Shown here piece by piece: positions 54,597 to 64,000 of a DNA stretch of 64,000 nt. Each line of letters begins with the position of its first letter. The stretch's first letter is position 1. Below the pieces are notes generated by a model that saw only the letters and a list, made by a program, of their open reading frames with translations, did no database searches and had not been told where the DNA came from. The position numbers were made by a program, and so were the translations under genes. The stretch lies in NCBI RefSeq assembly GCF_000002985.6, contig NC_003283.11, forward strand, positions 3,720,001 to 3,784,000, written 5' to 3'. This DNA comes from Caenorhabditis elegans. Taxonomy: Eukaryota > Nematoda > Chromadorea > Rhabditida > Rhabditidae.

Positions 54597-56133
54597 TTAG
54601 AGACCCAAATATTTCTTCGCAATTCCCATCGCCTCATCGTCACTTGAAAAAGTCAATTGTGAAACTTCATTGAGCACATCCGAGTACAGCTCCGTGGTGC
54701 TGAAAATTTAAGTTTCGATTAAAAAAAACTACACTATAAACTCACAAGTATCTCTCTGCAAAGCTGTTCACAGTGGTCACAATCAATTTTCCCTTGTTCT
54801 CGGGGCGACTAGCCAGCTCCACGGCAGCGACGACGTTGGCTCCGGACGAGATTCCACCGAGAATTGCCTCCTCGTCGGCGAGTCGCCGCGCCATTTGCAT
54901 CGCATCGTCAGACTTGATGCGCAAAATTTCCGTGAACAACGAGCGATCGACGTTTCCTGGCACAATGCCGGCACCGATTCCTAGAAGTTTATAATGATAA
55001 GAAATGAGTGATAACGAAATGTTAGCACTTTCAGACTCCCTCATATTATGAACTGGCAGAGTTTCAGCGAGATGGTTCTGAACCTCGACCGCAGCCGTGA
55101 CTTTTAATCATTCTTACACGTAGTGCCAGGCTGTCTCATTACGGTTTGATCTACAAAAAATGCGGGAATTTTTTGCTCAAAAATATGTGACGTCAGCACG
55201 TTCTTAACCATACGACATTCAGTTGAGAACTCTGCGTCTCTTCTCCCGCATGTTTTGTAGATCTATGTAGATCATGCTAAACTGAGACACTCTAACACCA
55301 CGTGCGACAGATGTTCACCATGGGACTATGAAAACCCGTGAATGTAAATCAAACCTTGAATTTTGTGTGGCCCTCTTGGCAGCCCACTCAAGACTGAACT
55401 CTCGTATGGCTCAACCGGGTAGATCTCAATATTCGGATTCTGCTCGCGGAGGTATCTTCCGACTCCTGTCACAGTTCCACTCGATCCTACACCAAAGCAC
55501 ACAATATCAACTTTTCCTTCGGTTTGCCTCCAAATTTCTGGCCCAGTGGTACGATAATGAGCGGCTGGATTGGCGGGATTCGAGAATTGATCAAGGCAAT
55601 GAGCATTTGGAAGCTTATCGACAAGCATCTCCACTTTCTTAATAACTCCCGGATGTCCTTCAGCTGGATCGGACAGGATCACCTCGGCTCCGTAGGCTCG
55701 GAGCATGGCACGACGCTCAACGCTCATGGTGGCTGGCATCACGAGAATCACCTTGTATCTAAAAATATCTTATTAAAGTTTTAATTTTTTTTCCGCTGTA
55801 AAGTCAGTTGTCAAACCCTCGAATCTTTCCAATATGAGCCAAAGCGATGCCCAAATTTCCACTGGTTCCCTCAACGAGAACCGTTTTTCCGGGCACAATT
55901 GTTCCAGCTTTCTCGGCTTCGTCCACCATTGACTTGGCAATTCGATCCTTGACAGAGCACGATGGATTCAGATATTCCACTTTGACAGCTGAAATTTACA
56001 AATTTTCAGCGAAATTTCATAAAATATTGTTACCGATTCTGGCATCCAAGCCTTTGGAAATATTTCGGAGAAGCACCAATGGAGTATTTCCGATAGTGTC
56101 CCCACTATCCTGAACCATCAATTCACGAGACAT
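54597..56133 (-). CDS. cysl-3: Cysteine synthase-like PLP enzyme
   Basis: Exons 54597-54699, 54746-54980, 55355-55758, 55817-55988 and 56034-56133 join in phase to 337 residues, normal for O-acetylserine sulfhydrylase/cysteine synthases. Motifs: [16 protein letters not shown] with the PLP lysine, [13 protein letters not shown] (TSGNTG loop with Leu for Thr), [15 protein letters not shown] for PLP phosphate binding, GPHKIQGIGAG and GGISSGAN. The family makes cysteine or, in nematodes, detoxifies cyanide/H2S or serves as sensor; which applies here cannot be told. The symbol rests on my memory that cysl-3 neighbours methyltransferase genes. A TTTTCAG acceptor 3 nt before the ATG fits trans-splicing. 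Stops of this and the facing methyltransferase are 162 bp apart; AATAAA lies about 45 nt beyond this stop. Confidence 0.92.
55118..55303. mobile_element. CACGTGG-family MITE
   Basis: CACGTAGTGCCAGGCTGTCTC ... GACACTCTAACACCACGTG, in intron 3 of the cysteine synthase-like gene. Confidence 0.88.
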
Positions 56134-57827
56134 TTTCTGAAAATACAAAAAATTGAAGTTTCAAACAGCAGAAATATGAAAAAAAGAGATTAGAAAATTT
56201 AAATTTTTATTTTTAAAAAGATGGTTTATTGACGAAGAAAAGTAAATACAAGACGTCAACTGACTCTGCCTCACAACAACATAGGAAGGGAGGAGATGCA
56301 AGCGGGAAGACTGTAGGTCACTATTCACCTGCAGGAAGCCCAAATAGATCAAAATATAGATAAAGACTTTTTGATCTCTGAATGTTACCTGACGCAGATT
56401 TATTTCTCAGCGAAAATTCCCGCTTTTATTTTAGATCAAACACTGATGGGACAGCATAACACTACAGCTTTATTCAAGTTAAAAAATTTTTTGTTGAAAT
56501 GTTCACTTTTCAGAAATATTAGTTTTCGATTTCTAATAATTTCGACCGAAGTTTCAGACTTTTTGTGTCTAAAATATTGCAAGTAAAAATTACTTTAGGG
56601 GGGCGGAGCCTAGTAAACAAGGTAGATCAAAAATAAATTATGAGAAAAATGTGCGATTGTATTTTTTCGATAATATATCTATTTTGAAAGTAAGAATATT
56701 ATATGAAAATATCCAAAGAAAACGGGAAAAATTCGAAAAGGCACAGTTTTAAATGTATCCGTCCTATAAAAAATCCATCTAAAAACTTCCGGCAAATTAA
56801 TGTTCGACAACGGCATATCGGCAAATTGCTGGAAACTAAAAGTTCCGGCACATCGGCAATCCGGCAATTTAAACTAACTTTTCAATCAACTCTAGCAAGT
56901 TTAGAAATACTGTTCGTAAAAGTTTACAAAAGTTGGGCAAAATTGAAACTTGGCCGAAATTTGCCAAAAAGTCGGCTAAGAATTTGCGGAAACCACAAAA
57001 TACGATGGAAGAAAAATCGAAAGACTGCAAGAATTCGGTGTAAAATGAAACCATTTATAACCCCACAATCATCACACTCCGCCTTGTCCATGTCGATTTA
57101 TCATCGAAAATTTATGCGCCTACTTTCCGCTCGATTGCTCTATGTCTGAGTCTCCACTCCTTGCACATGTCTCTCGCGGTGAACGTGACTTTTCTGATTT
57201 TTGTACGCGTTAACTGATGGTCACCAAAAGTAAACATCCCTTTTTGGCAAGTGGTTCAGCGAAAAGTGCGAATTACAGGACATGTGCTTTTTTATTTTTT
57301 TAAAAGATGGATTTATTGGTTGACTTGAAATTTACAAATAAAAAAAGCGTATACCGTATTTCTTCTATTAATATGGCTGCAATACTATTTTTCGATGGTC
57401 TTCCCGCTTGCAATACTAATAGGGAGTGCAAGACTATTAGGGAGTGCAATACTAATGTTCAGAACATTTTCTGACTTTGAGCTTACTAGTTTTTTTCCAG
57501 AAAAAACTCGAATCTTATGTGAAAATTCAGAAAATTTGATTGTAATTGCAACAAAAAGGTACAATAACTTCAATTTCATAGAAATTTTACCAAAATTGTT
57601 GCAAAGTAGGCAAAAAATGTTGTTCAAATCTCAAAATTAGTAGGGTGGGTTTGTACCAAAAAAAAAGTAGATGCAAGACTATTAGGGAGTGCAACACTCA
57701 TAGGGAGTGCAATACTAATTTTCGGAGGGTGTTCAAGGAGCAATACTAATAGGGAGTGCAAGTCTAATAGGGAGGCCATACTAATAGAAGAAATACGGTA
57801 AATACAAAAATTGTGCAGCTATTCATT
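56134..57827. other. Intergenic region between cysl gene and glucosidase gene
   Basis: Holds an eroded CACGTGG-family piece (about 56,390-56,462), a solo arm of the GTGCGATTGTATTTTTTCGAT palindrome (56,598-56,680), a TTGCCG-element core with a short array (56,690-56,872) and a GGGAGTGCAAGACTAATA minisatellite (57,395-57,800). No gene found. Confidence 0.65.
57395..57800. repeat. TAATAGGGAGTGCAAGACTAT repeats
   Basis: Units GCAATACTAATAGGGAGTGCAAGACTATTAGGGAGT occur in two clusters (57,405-57,455; 57,670-57,785) separated by unique AT-rich sequence. TTCTTCTATTAATATGG at 57,360 and CCATACTAATAGAAGAAATACGGTA at 57,777-57,800 form inverted ends, suggesting one element. Confidence 0.75.
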
Positions 57828-60800
57828 TTATTCCCTGTAACGCCTGTCCAGCGCGTGTTGAATCGCCCAAATTGACAAAGGGCGCATGTAGCCCAAGGCT
57901 CTGTACATTCCGTCGGAGGTGATGGCTTCTGGAGTCTGATACTGAAGTGGAAAGCGGTGCCAAATGGATTCGAAGAGCCCTTCAGAAGTTTTGAATGCTT
58001 GCTCATCCATGCCCTGGAAAATTTGTTCGATTTGCGCGTAAAATGTGGTTTATTACGTTTCTGAGACTGCGTAATGCGCAACATATTTGACGCGCAAAAT
58101 ATCTCGTAGCGATAACTACAGTAATTCTTTAAATGATTACTGTAGCATGTCGATTTACGGGCGAGATTTTCAAAACGAATTAAAATAGTTTATTTATCGA
58201 TAGGTCGTCACGTGGTGTCCCATTACGGTTTGATCTACAAAAAATGCGAGAATTTTTTGCCCAAACAAATGTGACTACGACGCGGCGATTCAAATTCTCG
58301 AAACTTCAAATGATCACATTACTGAGGAGACGGCGAAACATGGATCATATATTGTAAAATGTTTCAAACTAGCCGACCTAGTTCGAAAAGGAAGGGTGCG
58401 TGGCAGACTTGGCACGTGGTGCCAGGTTGTCCCATTACGATTTGATCTACAAAAATGCTGGATTTTTTTGTCCAAACAAATGTGACGTCAGCACGTTCTT
58501 AACCATGTGAAATCAGTTGAGAACTCTGAGTGTCCTTTTCCGCATTTTTTATGGATCTACGTAGATCAAACCGAAATGCAACACTCTGACACCACGTGCC
58601 CTTTTGCAATGAAACTATGCAAACGCGCCCGAACGCAAAGGTGGACTCCTCTCGGTCATTTCATTTCATTTTTTTTTCTTGTCGAATCTGTTTTTCTGGC
58701 ATATTTTCAGAGAATTGACATGATTATCAATTTAATTTTAAAAAAAAACTACACAAATACGGAGAAGCAAAATCAAAATCGAAGAAAAAGCCGGAGAAAA
58801 TTAATGAAATCGACCGGAAAACTCCGAGAGGACTACATGACCGAGGATTTTTCCTCGTCCGCGCTTTTCTTAGGCCATTTTTTGATTTGATAAATGGAGT
58901 TTTCCAGTCTCCGGGAATTTGATTTAGGCCAGTGAGCGAGGCACGTGCAAACATTAAAATAGAGAAAAAAGAAATTCATCTCAAAAATTGAGCCCGTAAA
59001 TCGACAGAAGAGCTACCGTAGCCATTTAAAGAATTACTGTATTTTTCGTTACGAGATATTTTGCGCGTCAAATATGTTGTGCAATACGCATTATTAGAAT
59101 TTTGTGTTCCCGTAATATGTCACCCACTTTTTCAATCATCATCGCGGAGAGTGCATAAGTGATGCCAGCCCATACTTCTTCACTCTGAATGCTGGATCCG
59201 TCGACGCGTTCGCTGGTTCTGAAAAAAAAATGTTGTGCGTAAACTATGATGCAAGATTTGTGCAAAACTCACAAATACCCATTCACAGCTCCACATCTTC
59301 CATTATTATACATTTGAACGTTGTACTTGAAAATCGTGTCCAGCGCCGACTTCATCTTGTCCTTGGATATCTGAACAGGCTCATCCATTGCCGTCATCGC
59401 CCAGAATCCACACAACTGATCGGCCATCACGATCTTCGAGTTTTCCGGGAGCTCGTCAAACTTGAAAAATGTCCCGTTCCACAGCTTCCCGATGTACGCG
59501 TCATAGGCCATTTCGAGCTTCTCCTCGTAGTGTTTTGTGGGAAGCCCAGATTGTTTGAGCATTTCGATGTAGGAGGAGAGCGCCGCGATCCATAAGGATC
59601 CACAGTAGGCGCTGCAATATTTTTTTCTAGTTTTTAGAAACTGTGTTGTAGTTTTGAAATTCGCGTCAAACTTTTTGAAAATTGTGAAACTTCAGAGTGT
59701 CTCATTTCGGCATGATCTACGTAGATCTACAAAAAATGCGGGGGAAGAGACGCAGAGTTTCCAACTGATTTCGCCATAGTTAAGAACGTGCTGACGTCAC
59801 ATTTTTCTGGGAAAAAAATCCCGCATTTTTTGTAGATCAAACCGTGATGGGACAGTCTGGCACCACGTGTGCTTGGTCATTTTGGAACCACTTGAGTGGA
59901 TTTTTAGAATTTTTCTACTGGCGTTACTCCACCTTTAATGTGCATTTTTTTGTCTAAATTGCGAAGATCTACGAGATTGTGAAAAACGGCAAGAATGCAT
60001 TTTATTTTACTCGCAAATGTATCGCCTACCTTGTGCCTGTCATCTTCCAAACATCATACGTCTGATCGGCAAACCCGTCGTTCTCAATCATTCCGTCATT
60101 GTCTAAAAGTTGCGGTTTTTATTGGAACTCGGTCAGCCGGTGATTACCTTTATCCCAGCACTCCAACGCCCCGTCCACAATCTTGGTACACTTCCCAAGG
60201 AAAAACTCTAAGACTTGGCCCTTCTCGGAGCCCAACTCAATTAGCTTCCAGTCCCGATAACAACTTATCACAAACTTCAAGTTCAAATCCTTCCATCGTC
60301 CAGTGTCATGAAGAATGTACGCATTCGTATGGATCCACGGGTCGGCCACTGAAAGTCGCTTCTCTTGAATACAACCTTTGGCTGAAATGCAGCAAAAAAG
60401 CACACAAACGGGTGAGAAGGCCGGCCTTTCTAGGACTATGGTGAGTAGGTGAGTAAGCAGACAAGCAACAAAAGAACATGAACACACACGGTAAGTGGTG
60501 GGTTACGGTATTTCGTTTACTACTGTAGCGTAGTCGAGGAAAGGCCGATATGCGAAGCTTACTTGGATGCCCCATATCGTGGGGGATTCGGTCAACGCTT
60601 TTGATTGTCATTTGCTCGCCGTCAGCTAGTGAAGTTGCAATGTTGTTGTCCACACGGTCCATTTGGTCGGCTGAAAAATAATCGATATTTTTGAGATTTG
60701 CATTGGAGCACATTTGATGACTTTTTCCTGACGGTTAAATTAAAGCCCATTACACGTTTTTGTTTGATGCACCATGTTCAACTTAGAACGTGTTTACAGG

Positions 60801-63444
60801 GGAAGCACTCCACGTAGTGTCAGAGTGTCTATTTTTTTGACCTACAAAAATGCGGGAGAAGAGACGCAGAGTTCTCAACTGATTTCTAATGATTAAGAAC
60901 GCGCTGACGTCACAGTTTTTGGACAAAACATTCCCGCATTTTTTGTAGATAAAACCGAAATCGAACAGCCTGGCACCAGGTGGCACTCGATGCGCCATGT
61001 TTGACACACACCTTTTTCCCGATTTAGCGGCGTAGAGGTTGTGCGTTGGAGCAGAATTGCATTGGATATGTAGATCAAAAACGAACTTTGACATGTTATT
61101 GCATCCCTGCTCTACGGATAAATAATACCTATTGTTTTGCAGCAAGCCCGCGCAATTTTTTTCAAATTTCTGAATCTATGATTTCAATAGTAGGACCCCA
61201 AATAATTAAAAAAAACTCACCAAAATCCAACTGCATGGACATTTCAATTTGAGGCCAGTTCTTTAAAATCGCCCAACTCGAGTAGAAATGCACATCATAA
61301 GTGTTTATCATGAAATATTCCCATGCTGAAAACCAAAAGTTCAAGCTCATGGTGCAACGCCAGTCTACTTACATTCCATGTATCCAAATCTACCGTACTC
61401 CTTGAACTGCTTCTCCGTCTGCTCGCTCATCAAACTCTCCTCGGTTTTCCAATCCGGGTCGTATTCAAACCAAACCGTACTTCCGTCGACAATATAGTAG
61501 AGCTCGTTAAAAATTGCACTTTTGTACCATTCCGGGAGCTTCTGGTCATTAAGCACCGGTGCCTGCCAGTCCTCTATCTTCTTCTGCCACGTGGAAAAGT
61601 TCTGCAGCCCGTGCCGGCAGATGGCGGCGGTTACCTCGTCGGCGTCGGGCCCGTTGAAAAATCTACAGTATCTTCTGGAAATTCATCATCTAATTATTTA
61701 AATTTATTATAAATTTTAAAACCGATTATAAAATCGCTCAGCAGTTCCGAAATGCACTTGCGGCATGTACCAAGTGAGTGAGAACTGGGTGTTGTGGGCC
61801 CCATCCGGTGGGACGAAGAATGATGAGCAAACTGCGATTCCGAGTTCTTTAGGTTTTGATGGAAGATGGTCGTAGGCTGGAAAAATAAAATTGCAACGAT
61901 GTTTTTCTCAAAAAAAAAAGAAACTCACAAGAAAGGTGCCCATAGGCTTCCAAATCACTCCACAACCGACCTCCGGTACCATTTGGGTCAAAAAGGCACG
62001 TGGTAACCTTGGAACCATTCTTCTCTTCCGTACCGATTGCATAAGTCACTGGCATTCCTTTTACGGTGTGAGCCAGGGTTCTGACTACCATCGTGTCTTT
62101 CTGGATTTTCTGGCTTCTGAAAGAAGAAACCGGTAATTCAATGAGGAGTGCCGAGATCTGAGACTCTATTTTTTTAGACTCAAATTGTTCCAAAACTACC
62201 GAATTTTGTAATGAAATGCTCTGAAACTTTCTCATAAAAAAGTTATGTTGGTTCATTGTTTCGAGAAAAAAACGTAGCTAAAATTTCAAATTTCGGCAAT
62301 TTGGCAAAGTTACAACTTGTTAAGGCCTAAAGCCCTAAAGCCCTCAAGACATCAAGACCTAAAGCCTTAAAGACATGAAGGTCTAAAAGCCTAAAGTCCT
62401 AAGGCCCTGAAGCTCCAAAAACCTAAAGACGTTAAGACGTTAAAGAATGTAAACTCACTGGCAAAGGTTCTCATCGTTCCATTTCCTATTCCCTGTTCCA
62501 TTCCTAAACGACATTGTGATCGACACCTCCACCTCCTCATACGAATCATTAAACACGTGGAATTCAAAATTGGCCAGCGGAAGTGATGAGTCTGAATAGT
62601 CGCCGGGAATCACCGGCGACAAGTGCTCCACTACAACTGTAACTCCCGATGAGCCCAGCCGGAATTCCTGCCAAGCCCGTGGAAATAGGCCTCGATATCT
62701 GACGTCTTCCGCTGGAATGGTGGTATCCCATTTTGGAAGTACGGTCGCTGGAAACTCGGCACACGAGAGAATCGATTGGTAGATGAGCTCAAACGTCTTT
62801 TTCGAGTGCACCGTTACGATGAACTGATTGCACTTTTGAGTTTCCGTCTGTTCCTTGATTCCGGGAATGATTGAGAAACGGTTGAACCCGCCACGAAAAT
62901 CGGTTCCAATTGAGCCGCATCCGATTCCACCCAGTGGGACACCTGAACACTTTCAAATTTGCCGACCAATAAGCGATGTGCGATGGGCTTGACCAACGGC
63001 GATGATTGGTCGGCGCGCGGGTTCTCTAAGAATTAATAAGCTTCCCGGAATGTTGACTTCAAAAAAAGGCAGGTTCTATTTATATTTTTTTTAGGAAATC
63101 ACTTAAATCAACAAAAAAACCAAAGAGATTAACGATATAAAGTGATCCCTTGGTGTTTTGTTCTTATGGCTTCTGCTTTGGAAACCGCATAACTCTGCTG
63201 ATTTTTTGATATCAAAAAGTTGTCGACCAGATAATTATTTTACAAAATCAATAGCAATCTGCTTTGCAAAGTATTCTCATTTTTAAATTTTTAAAAATAA
63301 CTTAAAAATGACAGAGCTGCAAAAATAAGGGAAAAAAAAGAAAAATGTAACTCACCAGTATACGTAAAATGCCTGAAAACGTTAAAAATGTCTATGAAAG
63401 CTTCTCGACCGTTCCACCACTCCACAAAAGTGTGCAAAGCGACT
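57828..63444 (-). CDS. GBA2-type (GH116) beta-glucosidase, 5' end outside window
   Basis: Twelve exons (57828-58013, 59128-59218, 59273-59611, 60030-60102, 60148-60381, 60563-60670, 61221-61325, 61373-61674, 61723-61876, 61929-62116, 62459-62942, 63356-63444) stay in phase and give about 784 C-terminal residues. The first visible exon already enters in mid-protein (AFIDIFN), so upstream exons lie beyond 64,000. Family segments: [45 protein letters not shown] (likely nucleophile Glu), [18 protein letters not shown] (likely acid/base Asp), [18 protein letters not shown] and [11 protein letters not shown]. By family it cleaves glucosylceramide or bile-acid glucosides at membranes of the cytosolic side. 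The stop codon overlaps an AATAAA signal. The last intron carries nested MITEs and a captured exon copy. Confidence 0.93.
58208..58600 (+). mobile_element. Composite CACGTGG MITE carrying a WDR26-like exon fragment
   Basis: A left MITE piece (58,208-58,274) is joined to about 140 bp copied from the WDR26-like gene, then a complete MITE (58,413-58,600) ends the unit in GACACCACGTG. The copied exon and the right MITE are in the same relative order and orientation as exon 34756-34966 and its adjacent MITE in the source gene. Confidence 0.85.
58275..58412 (+). pseudogene. Partial copy of the WDR26-like gene (CTLH exon)
   Basis: Reads [22 protein letters not shown]... on the plus strand, matching about the last 125 bases of exon 34756-34966 and its splice donor region. 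By eye there are about a dozen mismatches, several at third positions. No start, no further exons, no frame into the host gene, which is on the other strand. A non-functional gene fragment unless transcribed as antisense or small-RNA source. Confidence 0.88.
58601..58976. other. Unidentified DNA inside the split MITE
   Basis: Richer in G+C than surrounding introns between 58,750 and 58,880, with a plus-strand frame ending [27 protein letters not shown]. It may be another captured gene fragment, but I recognise no family and see no complete gene. Confidence 0.35.
59690..59868. mobile_element. CACGTGG-family MITE
   Basis: CAGAGTGTCTCATTTCGGCATGATCTACGTAG ... GTGATGGGACAGTCTGGCACCACGTG; the left CACGTGG is lost. 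In an intron of the glucosidase gene. Confidence 0.88.
60811..60982. mobile_element. CACGTGG-family MITE with exact target duplication
   Basis: CACGTAGTGTCAGAGTGTC ... GAACAGCCTGGCACCAGGTG, flanked by GCACTC on both sides. In an intron of the glucosidase gene. Confidence 0.9.
62320..62445 (+). repeat. GGCCTAAAGCCCTAAAGACAT minisatellite
   Basis: Tandem units of about 9-10 bp (GCCCTAAAG, ACATCAAG, ACCTAAAG) in the intron between exons 61929-62116 and 62459-62942. Confidence 0.85.
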
Positions 63445-64000
63445 CTGGAAAATTTTCATGTTATTCAGTGTTTTTTCATTGAAAAATTGAAATTTCACTG
63501 CATTGTTTTCAGCTGAAAGCTTGAATTTTATAATTTTTCATTGAAAATATTGGATTTTTCCAGTGTTTTTTGTCGGAAAGCTTGAATTTTCCATTTAAAA
63601 AATTGAATTTAATAGACATTTTCACCTGAAAACTTCAATTTGCTGACTTTTTTTATTGGAAAAATTAAAATATTTTTGAAAAAAAAACATACTTTTTTTT
63701 TTCAAAATTATACATTTTCTGATTTTAAAATTGAAATTTTACATAGTTTTTTCACCTGAAAACTTAAATTTTCTGACTTTTGATATTAAAAAAGTCGACA
63801 TGTTTATTATTTTTTCAGCGAAAAATTGGATTTTTCCCATCAAAAATTGAAACTTTACTGCATTTTTTAAATTCGTAAATAATGCATTTTCTGGGTTTCT
63901 CATTGAAAAAAAAAACATTTTGTTTTGTTTTTTTCTCGTTGAAAAATTTGTTTTATTTTTGTGGAATTTTCCTGTTTTTTTTTATTGAAAAAAAAAAGAA
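63445..64000. other. AT-rich intron, right edge of window
   Basis: Runs of TTTTCATTGAAAAATTGAAATTT-type repeats. No exon candidate in phase with 63356-63444, so the remaining 5' exons of the glucosidase gene should lie to the right. Confidence 0.6.

Larger units (their letters stand above)
58060..59120. mobile_element. GACGCGC-family MITE split by a 770-bp insertion
   Basis: Left half 58,060-58,205 (ACATATTTGACGCGCAAAATATCTCGTAGCG...TTTATTTATCGATAG) and right half 58,977-59,120 (AAATTCATCTCAAAAATTGAGCCCG...GAGATATTTTGCGCGTCAAATATG) would be one palindromic element. The centre is occupied by the composite insert described separately plus about 375 bp of unidentified DNA. Confidence 0.8.

Overview
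This window looks like nematode DNA, almost certainly Caenorhabditis elegans or a very close relative. The evidence is short introns ending in TTTTCAG, splice-acceptor-like TTTCAG just upstream of several start codons (as expected for SL1 trans-splicing), interstitial TTAGGC telomere-type repeats, strongly AT-rich introns, and a nematode-specific Str chemoreceptor. From memory, C. elegans chk-1 and mtm-9 lie together on chromosome V, and a cysteine-synthase-like gene (cysl-3) lies between SAM methyltransferases there. I could not check this against a database. All exon models were built by hand from reading frames and splice signals; every internal junction kept phase.

Layout, left to right. 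Positions 1-3088 are a perfect 1,680-bp tandem duplication. A four-exon Str-type receptor (+) lies at 5072-6775. A 14-exon gene (-) for a secreted or type I membrane protein with fibronectin-III-like domains spans 7482-19392; its introns hold a dead mariner, an ACTGTAGGATT array, telomere-like repeats and a 1.25-kb fold-back element. After a gene-poor stretch come mtm-9 (+, a myotubularin pseudophosphatase), a WDR26/GID7-like LisH-CTLH-WD40 gene (-, convergent with mtm-9) and chk-1 (-). A 13-exon NRF-6-type membrane acyltransferase (+) lies at 41139-46306, followed by a tandem pair of small secreted, LEA-like genes (+).

The right part holds two divergent SAM-methyltransferase paralogues around a 713-bp shared upstream region. 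A cysteine-synthase-like gene (-) converges on the second one. The window ends with a GBA2-type (GH116) beta-glucosidase (-) whose 5' end lies outside. No operon is evident. The methyltransferase and cysteine-synthase genes may act in linked sulfur or methyl metabolism, but that rests on proximity and family only.

Much of the remainder is short non-autonomous DNA elements. Two families show 6-bp target duplications: one with CACGTGGTGTC ends, and one with YCAGGGGTG ends whose interior is made of TTGCCGATTTGCCGG arrays. A third palindromic family (GACGCGCAAAATATCTCG arms) is repeatedly split by other insertions. The most unusual item is a copy of a WDR26-like exon carried between two pieces of the CACGTGG element inside an intron of the glucosidase gene.
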